A stretch of 64,000 nt of DNA from Cellvibrio sp. 79 (lineage in GTDB: Bacteria; Pseudomonadota; Gammaproteobacteria; Pseudomonadales; Cellvibrionaceae). Position 1 is the stretch's first letter; each line of letters begins with the position of its first letter. Position numbers and translations under genes: made by a program. Positions 10,226 to 20,125 of the stretch are shown in pieces. The stretch is from the NCBI GenBank assembly GCA_003056245.1, contig MVDH01000001.1, positions 62,001 through 126,000 of the forward strand, in the 5' to 3' direction. The notes under the pieces are model-generated. The model was not told the origin of the DNA. It did no database searches and saw only the letters and a program-made list of their open reading frames with translations.

Positions 10226-10612
10226 TTATTCCTGTGCGGGTTTGCGGCGTAATAAAAATTCAGCGATAGCAATACCGATTGCATCAGCAATTAAGTCACC
10301 TGCATCCAATGTCCGTGTGACGAAAAATTGTTGGCTTAATTCTTCGGCTATCGCAAACACCAGCACGAATAGACTGCCGCGATAAATGCTTAAATAATGG
10401 AAGTGATACTTGCGCAGTTTTAAACTCAAATTAAGTAAAAAGGCGAGAGCGCCGTAAAGCCAGAGGTGGCCAAGTTTATCGCCCAGCGGAAAACTTTCTA
10501 CCAACAGGAACAGGCGGATTTTCTCGCCTGTGTCTGCCTGATAAATAATCCAGCCGATAAAACCGGCAAGCATTGCAAATGCCAGCCAATAACAACGCGT
10601 GCTTATTCCCAT
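10226..10612 (-). CDS. VanZ-like family membrane protein
   Basis: 128 aa, several TMs, 'DKLGHLWLYGALAFLLNL...VFAIAEELSQQFFVTRTLDAGDLIADAIGIAIAEFLL' typical VanZ-like pattern; overlaps the end of creD. Confidence 0.8.
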   Translation of the reverse strand: MGISTRCYWLAFAMLAGFIGWIIYQADTGEKIRLFLLVESFPLGDKLGHLWLYGALAFLLNLSLKLRKYHFHYLSIYRGSLFVLVFAIAEELSQQFFVTRTLDAGDLIADAIGIAIAEFLLRRKPAQE

Positions 10613-11991
10613 GTTGCACCTGCAGTGTCGCCACTATTTTTACGTGCGCTGGAGTCATTACTGTTACTTCCCGAATTACCCAGGCTGTACCAATCCACGT
10701 TGCGTGTGAGCGCCATAAATACACCGAGCATTGCAAACAACAGAATTGATCCCATCAACAATGCATAGTCTTCCGCGCTTAACAGGCCGTAGAGCAACGC
10801 ATAGAGCAGCGCGAGGGCAGAGGTAAAACCCAATGCGCGAACCACACTTTGCAGTACGAAACTGACATAAAAACCAATCAGGCCTACACAGGCTGCGGCG
10901 GAAATACCATAGGCGAGTGCAAAACCAATATGTTCAGACAAAGCAATTAATAACAGATAGAAAAATGCCAATGCCAAACCAACCAATGCATATTGGATCG
11001 GGTGAACTTGCAGGCGTTTAAGAATTTCGAACAGGAAAAATCCGGCAAATGTCAGGGCGATAAACAGCAGTGCGTATTTTATTGCACGATCACTCTTTAC
11101 ATAATGATTGATCGGATCGATTAAATTCACACCCAATTTACTTTGTTCAAAGGAAGCGCATTCCTGTTTTTGTGTGCATCGGTAAAATTGTTCACGCATA
11201 TTGGTGGAGAAATAACTGGTTTGCCAGCGAGCGGAAAAACCGTGTTCAGTGATACCGTGTTCAATGGGTAAATAGTCGCCGATGAAGCTCGGGTGTGGCC
11301 AGTTGGATCTCATACTCAGGTGCGTTTCTTTACCTAAGGGAGCTAGGTTAAATTGGTTGGTGCCTTTCAGTTGCAAGTTAAGTGAAAAGTTATAGCTTTT
11401 TCCCGCCTCAACAGTATCCAGTTTTATGTGGACGCCACTGTGAAACAATGACACCTGGCTACCAGGCTCGGCATTAAAGGTGGATTTATCCCATTGCAGC
11501 GCCAGCGAATTTTCTATGCCGCGGATATCGCTGATTCCCAGGGCAATATAGGCTGGCTTAAATGTGTAATCAGCAATCTTTTCACCCACGCCAAAATCGG
11601 CCGGCACCGAAAATTTTCCATCGATTTTATTTTTGGTATGGTAAAGGTGGGCACTGTAAATTCCACGGCTGCGCGCTTTCATATCCATCTCGGAATCCAC
11701 CCGCAGTAGCTCCGGCAAAAAATACAGCTTGCCATTTACTTCGCGGGTTTCAGTAATTTTTTCCTTCAATTCGTTAAACGTGGTGGTGTATTCAATTCTA
11801 CTGTAAGGCACAACCAATACTGGTCCGGTCAAGGTTTGGCTGTGGCTGGAACTTTTAGCAATATCTTGCAAAACCGATTCACTGTAGCGTTGACGCTCTT
11901 CAATAGAGTTGCCGATCATTGCGATGGGAATGAGCAGTAGCAGTATCAACGCACCAATAGTGATTAACTTGACGAGCAGCGATTTTTTCAT
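10603..11991 (-). CDS. creD: CreD-like inner membrane protein
   Basis: 'RQRYSESVLQDIAKSSSHSQTLTGPVLVVPY...', C-terminal multi-TM 'HPIQYALVGLALAFFYLLLIALSEHIGFALAY' characteristic of CreD; downstream of CreB/CreC pair. Confidence 0.9.
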   Translation of the reverse strand: MKKSLLVKLITIGALILLLLIPIAMIGNSIEERQRYSESVLQDIAKSSSHSQTLTGPVLVVPYSRIEYTTTFNELKEKITETREVNGKLYFLPELLRVDSEMDMKARSRGIYSAHLYHTKNKIDGKFSVPADFGVGEKIADYTFKPAYIALGISDIRGIENSLALQWDKSTFNAEPGSQVSLFHSGVHIKLDTVEAGKSYNFSLNLQLKGTNQFNLAPLGKETHLSMRSNWPHPSFIGDYLPIEHGITEHGFSARWQTSYFSTNMREQFYRCTQKQECASFEQSKLGVNLIDPINHYVKSDRAIKYALLFIALTFAGFFLFEILKRLQVHPIQYALVGLALAFFYLLLIALSEHIGFALAYGISAAACVGLIGFYVSFVLQSVVRALGFTSALALLYALLYGLLSAEDYALLMGSILLFAMLGVFMALTRNVDWYSLGNSGSNSNDSSARKNSGDTAGATWE

Positions 11992-12093
11992 AAGGTTCTT
12001 CCTGTGAATTGTGTGAACCTATGGTCGCTGCGTCCTGTGCGGTTTGTATGGCGGGAATGTGGAGTTTGTGTGGAGTTTGCTTAATAAAAGGGC

Positions 12094-13521
12094 CTAGCGT
12101 GGAAAGCGAAGGCTCGCACTAACGCCATCTTGTGTATTTTGAAGCTGTAATTCTCCCTGGTGCAACTTCATAACCTCTTGTACAAAACTTAATCCAAGGC
12201 CGGTGCTTTTGCGGCCGGTATCAGGGCGTGGCAGGGAAAAGAATCGTTCCGTCAAGCGCGGTACCGCAAAGTCTGGTACCGGTTCTCCCTGGTTGATAAC
12301 CGTTATTGTGCAGGTCTCATCGGTAAGCAGGGTGATTATTTGAATCGTACCGCCAGCAGGGGTGAAGTCCAGTGCATTGTCTATGAGGTTTAAGAGCGCT
12401 TGTTCAATTAAAAATTTTTCGCCATAAATTTCTGCATCGTTATCCAGCGTTAGTTGTAATCGAATATCTTTGCGGGCGATGCGCGCAGAACGCGTGTCCA
12501 CTAATGATTCGATTAATGGTTTTAGTGACATATTGTGCGGCGCTTGTAAACTCTGTTGCTGTTCAACCAATGCCAGATTTAGCAAGCGTTCAATCAATTG
12601 TTGCAGGCGCAAACTTTCTGATTCGATATTGGCAAGAAATTTTTGTTGTTGCGATTCACTCATAGGCGATTGCAATAATTCACTTGCAGCGCGGATGCCA
12701 GCGAGCGGACTTTTCAATTCGTGTGTTAACGTTTGTACGTATTGTTCAATATACGTTTTGCCATCTAACTGGTTGCGCATGGATTCAAGCGCTTTGGCCA
12801 GTTGCCCCAGTTCCCCACTGTGAATTAATCCCGGCGTTAATATCGCGCGTTGCCCCTGGCTGACATTGAGTGCATATTCACGCAAACGGCGCAGTTCGCG
12901 ACTAAACCACCAGGAAAAAACCGCACCGGAAATTAGCCCCGATAAAATCAACCCTGCGCCGAGCAATCCCAGTCGGCGCTGGGTTCGGTCTATATAAGGT
13001 TGCAAACTGCGGTTGGGTTTTGCTACGGATACAACGCCAATAATTTTTCCGGCGTGCATGATGGGTGCTGCGACATACATGATGCTGGAGCTTTCATCGC
13101 CCAGTGTTTCCTGGGTGGAGCGAGCTCCATATTTTCCCTGAAGTGTTAAATGAACATCATTCCAACGCGAATAATCCTGCCCCGCTGCAATATCACTGGA
13201 ATCGAGTAAAACTATGCCCTTGTTGTCGGTCACATAAATACGGTGATTGACCTGTAATTTATTTACACCCCAGATGTTGGCATTGGGCTGGCGCTGGCCA
13301 TAGGCTTTTAGAATTTCGCGAATACGCGGCGACTGCAACTGATTTTCCAATAGCGGTTCACGCAAAAATTCAGCGAGCAAATTGGCAGTGTCAACCAGGG
13401 TTTCTTCTGTTGATTGGCGTACGCCGGGACGAATTTCATCCATTACCGTACGCAACACAAAATAACTGCAGAAAGCGACGAAGATAAGGTAAACGATAAA
13501 AATCCGTGCACTCAAACTCAT
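12094..13521 (-). CDS. creC: CreC-like sensor histidine kinase
   Basis: HAMP, 'LTHELKSPLAGIRAASELLQ' H-box, HATPase 'STGLGLSFVQEVMKLHQG'; next to creB and creD. Confidence 0.88.
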   Translation of the reverse strand: MSLSARIFIVYLIFVAFCSYFVLRTVMDEIRPGVRQSTEETLVDTANLLAEFLREPLLENQLQSPRIREILKAYGQRQPNANIWGVNKLQVNHRIYVTDNKGIVLLDSSDIAAGQDYSRWNDVHLTLQGKYGARSTQETLGDESSSIMYVAAPIMHAGKIIGVVSVAKPNRSLQPYIDRTQRRLGLLGAGLILSGLISGAVFSWWFSRELRRLREYALNVSQGQRAILTPGLIHSGELGQLAKALESMRNQLDGKTYIEQYVQTLTHELKSPLAGIRAASELLQSPMSESQQQKFLANIESESLRLQQLIERLLNLALVEQQQSLQAPHNMSLKPLIESLVDTRSARIARKDIRLQLTLDNDAEIYGEKFLIEQALLNLIDNALDFTPAGGTIQIITLLTDETCTITVINQGEPVPDFAVPRLTERFFSLPRPDTGRKSTGLGLSFVQEVMKLHQGELQLQNTQDGVSASLRFPR

Positions 13522-13576
13522 AGTGTTCTCCTTGGTTTCATTATTTTATTTTTTCTACTGTTTACGATATCTATTT

Positions 13577-14314
13577 TCAACTATTTTTTGTTTGTGGTTG
13601 ATAGGCATAACCAAAACCGCGTTGGGTTTTAATAGGCTCAGCCTCAGGAGCAATTGCACGCAATTTAGCGCGTAGGGTTTTGATATGACCATCGATATTG
13701 CGATCATATCCCGCATCAGGATTAATCCCGAGTGCATCCAGTAATTGATCGCGACTAAGCACGCGTCCTGGTTGGGTAACCAATGTTTGTAGTAATGAAA
13801 ATTCCAGGCGGGTGAGACTCAGGGGCTGCTGCCGGTAAAGAATGGTTTTGCGTTCATCGTCAATAATAAATTCCCGTTCATGGTTTTCTGCAACCGCCGT
13901 GTCAGTTCCTGCGATGTAGGGTATTGCAGCCTCCGCGACAGCAGCCAATAACGGACGCGTGCGTTTGAGGATAGCTTTGACGCGAGCCGCCAGTTCCCGT
14001 GGGCTAAAAGGCTTGACTACATAATCATCGGCACCTATTTCCAGGCCGATAACACGGTCAAGTTCAGCACCGCGTGCGGTTAAAAAAATCACCGGCACTT
14101 CAGAAAATTTACGCAATTGTTTGCAGGCTTCAAAACCGGTGGTATCCGGTAAACCAATATCCATTACCACCAAATCCACTGGATTAACTTTTATATACGC
14201 TAATGCTTTATGGGCGAGTGTTTCCCAATGGGTAGTAAAACTCTCTGCCTGAAGTACAAAGACCAGACTTTCAGCGATAGAGGGTTCATCTTCAAGAATC
14301 AATATGTGGGGCAT
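13577..14314 (-). CDS. creB: CreB-like OmpR-family response regulator
   Basis: REC 'LILEDEPSIAESLVFVLQ...DLVVMDIGLPDTTGFEACKQLR' and winged-helix DNA-binding domain. Confidence 0.88.
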   Translation of the reverse strand: MPHILILEDEPSIAESLVFVLQAESFTTHWETLAHKALAYIKVNPVDLVVMDIGLPDTTGFEACKQLRKFSEVPVIFLTARGAELDRVIGLEIGADDYVVKPFSPRELAARVKAILKRTRPLLAAVAEAAIPYIAGTDTAVAENHEREFIIDDERKTILYRQQPLSLTRLEFSLLQTLVTQPGRVLSRDQLLDALGINPDAGYDRNIDGHIKTLRAKLRAIAPEAEPIKTQRGFGYAYQPQTKNS

Positions 14315-14414
14315 TTGGCCTGTGTTCCTGCATTTTTCACAGGCATGTTAAAGCCTTGATCAGCCAGTAATCAAGTATTTCGGTGGCGGGATTTTAGTTA
14401 ATAACGCACTCGTG

Positions 14415-14819
14415 CTAGCGCATAAAAAGATTGGCAAGTGCAATAAAAAATAAATAGAAGCATGCAACTATTGCGACTAAAAACGATAAGGTTCGAAGCT
14501 TGTCCAGATTTACAAGGTAGAAAAATCCATGAGCCACGCGCGCAATCAGGACAATAATAGCTGCGAGAGCAATATTAGGAACATCCACTCGTGCTGCAAC
14601 CACGGCAAGTAGCGCTGCGCTATAAATTATTAATGCTTCCCACGCGTTTTGTTGGGCGGCTACTGCGCGTGCACCCGGTCCCTCCAATTGAGCATATTGC
14701 TCGCGCGGTTTTTTATTATCTATTGTCCCTAACTGTTTGCGGCGATAGTACCCTGAAATACAAGCCATGATATAGGGCAGTATGCACAGGCAAACTAAAA
14801 CAATAATGGCGATTCTCAT
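14415..14819 (-). CDS. MAPEG-family membrane protein
   Basis: 'KPREQYAQLEGPGARAVAAQQNAWEALIIYSAALLAVVAARV' MAPEG-type pattern; multi-TM, 134 aa. Confidence 0.8.
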   Translation of the reverse strand: MRIAIIVLVCLCILPYIMACISGYYRRKQLGTIDNKKPREQYAQLEGPGARAVAAQQNAWEALIIYSAALLAVVAARVDVPNIALAAIIVLIARVAHGFFYLVNLDKLRTLSFLVAIVACFYLFFIALANLFMR

Positions 14820-15077
14820 TTTTTGCCCTCTGTAATTTCAGGATTCTCGGATAAAGTCTGCACATCCGGGCTTGTGCCGACCCGTTTAAGTATTGGTGAG
14901 GATTAGATTCATTTCAATTAAGTGGACTACGATGTCTGATAAAGGTTGCATTGTCATATTAAGCAACCTGAAAAAATTTCCTCGCTTTAATTCCCTGATT
15001 TTATAAACGAATCCAGTGAACAAAATGACCTTGATTGTCGTCCAATCGCTAATAGGAATTGGATCTGGGGGTATCAG

Positions 15078-17051
15078 ATGTCTTTTGTTCGTGTTCGCCA
15101 GCACAAACTATTATCCGCCCTTGGCGCGATAATTCTTTTGTTATTAATTGCTATTGTCGGCGTTATTGTATTTTCAGAACCACTAACGCGCTGGGTAATT
15201 GAAGATAAAGGAAGCAAAGCAACTGGCCGTCCACTAACAATAGATGGACCACTCGTTATCGATTGGCATTGGACTTACACGAGTATCCACGCCAAAAATA
15301 TTCGCCTCGGTAATGCGGCCGGCTATCGCGAGCCGGATATGGTTTCAGTCGATACACTGGAATTTACATTGAAGCCGCTAAAATTATTCTGGGGAAAATT
15401 GGAACTGGGTTCAGTAACCCTGGAAAAACCGGTTGTCATTCTTGAGCGAAAAACCTTTGAGGATGCCAATTGGAACTTTCCATCATTATCCGGCGATAAG
15501 GAAAAAAATAGTGAAGATAATGTTAGTGATAAATTGCAAATAAATGACCGCTTGGCAATCAGGCAAGGTCGTATTATTTTTCGCGATGCGGTGCGTAATT
15601 TATCCCTTGATTTAAAGGTGGATTCGATTGGTGATACTCCGAAACAGGAAAAAGAGTACGAGTTTAAATTGTCTGGCACAGGCAAATTGCAAGGTCGTCC
15701 CCTTTCGCTGGATGCGGTTGCCGGCTCATTGCAATCCCTGCGTGACCCTGCGACGGATTTTCCGCTACATTTCAAAATTAATATGGGAAAAACCCGGGTG
15801 GAAATGAATGGTGTTTTTAATGATCCATTCAATTTCAGTGGTGTGAATGTAAACCTGAAAATTGTTGGCGATAATCTTGCCGATTTGTTTTATCTAACCG
15901 CTATTCCTTTGCCACCAACACCGCCTTACCGCCTCAATGGGCAGCTCACTAAAAATGGCGATGTATGGGGATATAGCGATTTTACCGGTGAGGTTGGCAA
16001 GAGTGATTTATCGGGAAGTTTATCTTACGATGTTGGCGGCCCGCGCGGATTCCTCAAGGCAACCCTGTTTTCCAATGTGCTGGATAGTGCAGATTTAGGC
16101 GGATTCATTGGTTTGCCACCTTCACTGGATGCTGAAAATACCACTAATGAACAACAACAAGCCGCCGCTGCAAAAAAAGAAAGTGCAAAACTAATTCCTG
16201 ATGTTCCATTAAATGTTGAGCGTCTGCGCACAACGGATCTGGATGTAACGCTTACAGCAAAGGAAATCAATGCGCCTAATTTGCCATTTAAAGGTATGGA
16301 AGTTCGTTTCCTGTTAAAGGATGGGCAATTAACGCTGGACCCATTCAGTGTGGTGTTGGCCGATGGCACTGTCGATGGTGTTATTAAAGTCGACGCGCGT
16401 CAGGATATTCCGCCGATGGATATGAAATTAAATTTTCGCAAATTAAGCCTCAATAAATTTTTTGAAAACACGCGTTTCGCTACTACCACCCAAGGCTTTT
16501 TTGGTGGCAATCTCACGCTTGCCGGGACAGGAGCATCCCTTGCAGATGTACTGGGAAGTAGCAGTGGGAAAACTGCCATTATTATTTCCGGAGGACAAAT
16601 CAGTTTATTGTTAATCGAAGCATCTGATGTTGATCTCGGTGAAGCTATTCCATTATTCCTTGGGAAAGATAAAGCTACAAAAATTCGCTGCGGCGTAGCT
16701 GATTTCGATGTGAAAGATGGTCAGCTCACTTCCAAAACGTTTGTATTGGATACTAATGATTCAACATTGGTTGGCAGGATTGGAATCGATCTGAAGCAAG
16801 AAAAAATTGACGCCCGGCTGGATGCCAAGCCGAAGGACAACAGCGTACTTTCCGCACGAATCCCCATCACGTTGTCCGGTAATTTAAAATCTCCCCGCAT
16901 TGGTCTGGATGCGGAAAAAACAGGCGCGCGCGGCGCTGCAGCAATCGCGTTGGGAACCCTGTTAACGCCATTTGCAGCGCTCCTGGCATTTATTGATAGT
17001 GGGGATGCAAAAGATACTGACTGCCATGCATTGATCTCGGCCGCTAAATAA
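15078..17051 (+). CDS. AsmA-family protein
   Basis: N-terminal TM then 'PLTRWVIEDKGSKATGRPLTIDGPLVIDWHWTYTSIHAKNIRLGNA'; AsmA C-terminal pattern 'DFDVKDGQLTSKTFVLDTNDSTLVGRIGIDLKQEKIDARL'. Confidence 0.88.
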   Translation: MSFVRVRQHKLLSALGAIILLLLIAIVGVIVFSEPLTRWVIEDKGSKATGRPLTIDGPLVIDWHWTYTSIHAKNIRLGNAAGYREPDMVSVDTLEFTLKPLKLFWGKLELGSVTLEKPVVILERKTFEDANWNFPSLSGDKEKNSEDNVSDKLQINDRLAIRQGRIIFRDAVRNLSLDLKVDSIGDTPKQEKEYEFKLSGTGKLQGRPLSLDAVAGSLQSLRDPATDFPLHFKINMGKTRVEMNGVFNDPFNFSGVNVNLKIVGDNLADLFYLTAIPLPPTPPYRLNGQLTKNGDVWGYSDFTGEVGKSDLSGSLSYDVGGPRGFLKATLFSNVLDSADLGGFIGLPPSLDAENTTNEQQQAAAAKKESAKLIPDVPLNVERLRTTDLDVTLTAKEINAPNLPFKGMEVRFLLKDGQLTLDPFSVVLADGTVDGVIKVDARQDIPPMDMKLNFRKLSLNKFFENTRFATTTQGFFGGNLTLAGTGASLADVLGSSSGKTAIIISGGQISLLLIEASDVDLGEAIPLFLGKDKATKIRCGVADFDVKDGQLTSKTFVLDTNDSTLVGRIGIDLKQEKIDARLDAKPKDNSVLSARIPITLSGNLKSPRIGLDAEKTGARGAAAIALGTLLTPFAALLAFIDSGDAKDTDCHALISAAK

Positions 17052-17208
17052 TTAATGTGTTGTTTAAAATCACATAGCGTTGAGCCATATAAAATTTTAT
17101 TGTCAGAACTGGTTTTATTTTTTGGTGAGGAACATAAAAGGTTTAATGAAGGTCAATATTGTCATTAGCTGTTGTAGAGAAGCGATATACATTATTGGAG
17201 TGCTTTAT

Positions 17209-17382
17209 ATGTCACCAAAATCCCCTGTACAGAAAATTATTATTTATTCTTCCACACTTATATTAACGTTTTTGGTCGGATTCGTTACCGGTGGAATTCA
17301 GAAAACCTATGATCCCGAAGATTGCAATAACACATTGCGCGAGGGTAGTGGCGCGCCAGATATTGAAAATAGTGAACAGTGA
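17209..17382 (+). CDS. Small single-pass membrane protein (57 aa)
   Basis: ATG 17209 with GGAG upstream; 'MSPKSPVQKIIIYSSTLILTFLVGFVTGGIQKTYDPEDCNNTLREGSGAPDIENSEQ'. Confidence 0.5.
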   Translation: MSPKSPVQKIIIYSSTLILTFLVGFVTGGIQKTYDPEDCNNTLREGSGAPDIENSEQ

Positions 17383-17537
17383 AATTATTTTGTTATAGCT
17401 TGCGCCAATCTATACGGCTTTATTCATGAAATTGCAGCACTAGATCTCTGGCGATTTTCTTCTAGAATTTTTAACAGACTATCAAAAGTCTTTATGAGTG
17501 AAATGTTGGTATGTAGTTCTTATCAAGGATAATGATT

Positions 17538-17708
17538 ATGAAGCAGTTATTTATGTGCCTTTCAATAGTATTAATGCTATTGGCGTTAGATAGTGATGCA
17601 TTACCGCCACTGGAATTCATGCTGCACCAGTTTATTTATATAAGTATATTTTTAGCAGGGATAATGTATTTGGGGCGAAGTTTTCGTCGTGCCTGCATTG
17701 ATAAATGA
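17538..17708 (+). CDS. Small membrane protein (56 aa), below the ORF-track length cut-off
   Basis: Read directly: ATG 17538 to TGA 17706-17708, 'MKQLFMCLSIVLMLLALDSDALPPLEFMLHQFIYISIFLAGIMYLGRSFRRACIDK', AAGGAT upstream, perfect terminator 7 nt after the stop. Confidence 0.5.
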   Translation: MKQLFMCLSIVLMLLALDSDALPPLEFMLHQFIYISIFLAGIMYLGRSFRRACIDK

Positions 17709-17714
17709 CGGAGT

Positions 17715-17748
17715 AAAAGTTAAGGCGGCAGTGGCCGCCTTAACTTTT
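17715..17748. terminator. Bidirectional rho-independent terminator, perfect 15-bp stem
   Basis: AAAAGTTAAGGCGGC (17715-17729) AGTG GCCGCCTTAACTTTT (17734-17748). Confidence 0.85.
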
Positions 17749-17829
17749 CATGAAACTCGGCTAATTAAACCTTGTCTTTAAAATATGGTTGGAATTTCGA
17801 AATTGCTCCCCTGAAAATCAGGGCTGACT

Positions 17830-19506
17830 ATGAACAATTACATCCTCTACCCTGTGTGCCTTGCAATGCAAATATTAGGTGTTAGTTGTACTCATATTGA
17901 GATGGCGGACCCTGAAAAATCAATTGTTAATTCTATTGATGCCTCTGCTGTTGACTTGCTCAGTCCCGCGATTAGTCCCGCGCTTAGTCCCGCGCTTAGT
18001 CCCGTGCTTGGTCCCGCACTTATTAGCCCTGATGATCGTTTCGGTGAGTTATTTATTGCCGTGCAAACTTCCGGAATGTTTAGTGATTCCAAGACATTTG
18101 TCGACGCGATTCCCCTATACCCTGATGCAGAAATTCTGGCTAACTACCAACATAGAAAAAACCAACCCGGTTTTAGATTGAATGATTTTGTGATCGAACA
18201 TTTTGCGGTGCCATTGGATAGCCCGACACATTTTGTAACTGACACGTCTAAAAGCGCTGTTGAACATATAAATATTTTATGGGATGTATTAACCCGTCAA
18301 CCGGGCACTGTGACAAATAGCGGAACCCTGATTCCTATTCCCATGCCTTATGTTGTGCCGGGTGGACGTTTCCGCGAGATTTATTACTGGGACAGCTATT
18401 TCACCATGTTGGGATTGCAAACATCTGATCGCTGGGATCTGATTGAAAATATGGTGGATAATTTTTCTTATCTTATTGATACCCTCGGTTTCATTCCCAA
18501 TGGTAATCGCACCTATTATCTTTCCCGCTCACAACCACCGTTCTATTCATTGATGGTGAAATTGCTGGAGCAGAAAAAGGGTGGTGCAGTTCTGGAAAAA
18601 TACAGCGCGCAATTGCAAAAAGAATACGATTTCTGGATGGCGGGGGCTGCAGAGCTATCGCATGAGAGACCGGCAATTAAACGCGTCGTCTTATTGCCTG
18701 ACGGCTCGATCATGAATCGTTACTGGGATGAGCGCGCAACTCCGCGTCCTGAATCCTATATAGAAGATATTGAATTGGTAAAAGCGCATCGCTTGCCGGT
18801 TGAACGGTATCGCGATATTCGTGCTGCTGCAGAATCCGGTTGGGATTTTAGTGGGCGCTGGTTTAAGGATCACGGCAATATGTCCAGTATCCATACCACG
18901 GAGATTATTCCCATTGATCTTAACGCGTTGCTTTATCACCACGAAATATTGCTTGCAGAGGTATATCTGCAAACCGGTAATTCTGTGCTACAGAAAAAAT
19001 ATTTAGCACTGGCAGAAAAAAGAAAACAGGCTTTGCAGCGTTATATGTGGGATGAGCGTGACGGTTTTTTTCATGATTATGATTTTATATCCAAACGGCA
19101 GACCCACAACAAATCGCTCGCCGCTATGTTTCCTTTGTATTTCAATATGGCGGAACCCTTGCAGGCATATCGTGTAGCAGGTGTTATCCAACGTGATTTT
19201 TTAAAGCCGGGCGGTGTGACGACTACGTTAAATAATACTCATCAACAATGGGATGCCCCTAATGGATGGGCACCATTGCATTGGATAACTATCAAAGGAT
19301 TGGAAAATTATCAGCAGAATGAATTGGCTGCTTCAATTCGGCAACGCTGGATTGATGTCAATCTTGATGTATATAAAAACAGTGGCAAGATGGTCGAGAA
19401 ATACAATGTGTATGACCTGGAGTTGGAAGCCGGTGGCGGCGAGTATCCTGTGCAGGATGGATTTGGCTGGACTAACGGTGTGTTATTGAAATTGCTGGAT
19501 AAATAA
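17830..19506 (+). CDS. treA: Periplasmic alpha,alpha-trehalase (GH37) with Ser-Pro-Ala-Leu repeat near the N-terminus
   Basis: GH37 signatures 'PGGRFREIYYWDSYFTMLGL' and 'QWDAPNGWAPLHWITIKGL'; signal-peptide-like N-terminus. Confidence 0.93.
   Translation: MNNYILYPVCLAMQILGVSCTHIEMADPEKSIVNSIDASAVDLLSPAISPALSPALSPVLGPALISPDDRFGELFIAVQTSGMFSDSKTFVDAIPLYPDAEILANYQHRKNQPGFRLNDFVIEHFAVPLDSPTHFVTDTSKSAVEHINILWDVLTRQPGTVTNSGTLIPIPMPYVVPGGRFREIYYWDSYFTMLGLQTSDRWDLIENMVDNFSYLIDTLGFIPNGNRTYYLSRSQPPFYSLMVKLLEQKKGGAVLEKYSAQLQKEYDFWMAGAAELSHERPAIKRVVLLPDGSIMNRYWDERATPRPESYIEDIELVKAHRLPVERYRDIRAAAESGWDFSGRWFKDHGNMSSIHTTEIIPIDLNALLYHHEILLAEVYLQTGNSVLQKKYLALAEKRKQALQRYMWDERDGFFHDYDFISKRQTHNKSLAAMFPLYFNMAEPLQAYRVAGVIQRDFLKPGGVTTTLNNTHQQWDAPNGWAPLHWITIKGLENYQQNELAASIRQRWIDVNLDVYKNSGKMVEKYNVYDLELEAGGGEYPVQDGFGWTNGVLLKLLDK
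17962..18021 (+). repeat. Five 12-bp tandem repeats (agtcccgcgctt) encoding (SPAL)n-like tetrapeptides
   Basis: agtcccgcgatt agtcccgcgctt agtcccgcgctt agtcccgtgctt ggtcccgcactt, translates SPAI SPAL SPAL SPVL GPAL. Confidence 0.9.
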
Positions 19507-19557
19507 TTTTCCCATCACCTGAAAGTATTTTCATTCGATGGGAAAATTTTTAAAAAT

Positions 19558-19962
19558 TTATTTTTTGTGAGCACCATTTTTGCTGTTTCTTTTTCCTTTA
19601 TTCAAGGGCTCGGCCCTTGCCAATTCTGCTTCATCCAATCCGCTTCCCGCTCCGATTTCGTCGTCGTGCACAATAGAAAGTGTTTTATCAGCGGGTTCGA
19701 CATTGCCTTGTTGCGGTTCGTGCGGGGAGCGTGCGCCATCTTCCAGAATGAGTGTTTCCTGTGTGAGATCATCGTTGGTAGGGCCTTCGCCCGGTTGTGA
19801 TGCCTCCGTTAAACCCGCCGTGCGAATTGTAGGGTCAATGGTCTCTTCCTCTGCTGTTTCATCAAGATCTCGCGTCGGCGCGTCGTCTTCAAAATTCAAT
19901 TCATCGGCTTCCGCCGGGCGATCCGTGGCAGGCTTGGAATGGTAGTTACGTTTGTTCATCAT
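19558..19962 (-). CDS. Small acidic hydrophilic hypothetical protein
   Basis: 134 aa, D/E-rich, low complexity; flanked by intergenic space. Confidence 0.55.
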   Translation of the reverse strand: MMNKRNYHSKPATDRPAEADELNFEDDAPTRDLDETAEEETIDPTIRTAGLTEASQPGEGPTNDDLTQETLILEDGARSPHEPQQGNVEPADKTLSIVHDDEIGAGSGLDEAELARAEPLNKGKRNSKNGAHKK

Positions 19963-20125
19963 TTATGCTCCTGACAGTTGTTAATCAGTTGACGATTTTC
20001 CAGCGCAATAATTCCCCTCTATTTTTTATGATTAGCGCCCAAATAAGTGACAGTTTGTTCCGGGCAGTTATTAGTGATTTACTGCTAAGCTACTTTCTAT
20101 TGCAAACACTTCAGAGTTAGTACCG

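Noticed and set aside
17879-18181. ORF with 'VPRLVPRLVPRLVPCLVPHLL' repeats
   Set aside because: Alternate-frame reading of the 12-bp repeat inside the trehalase gene.
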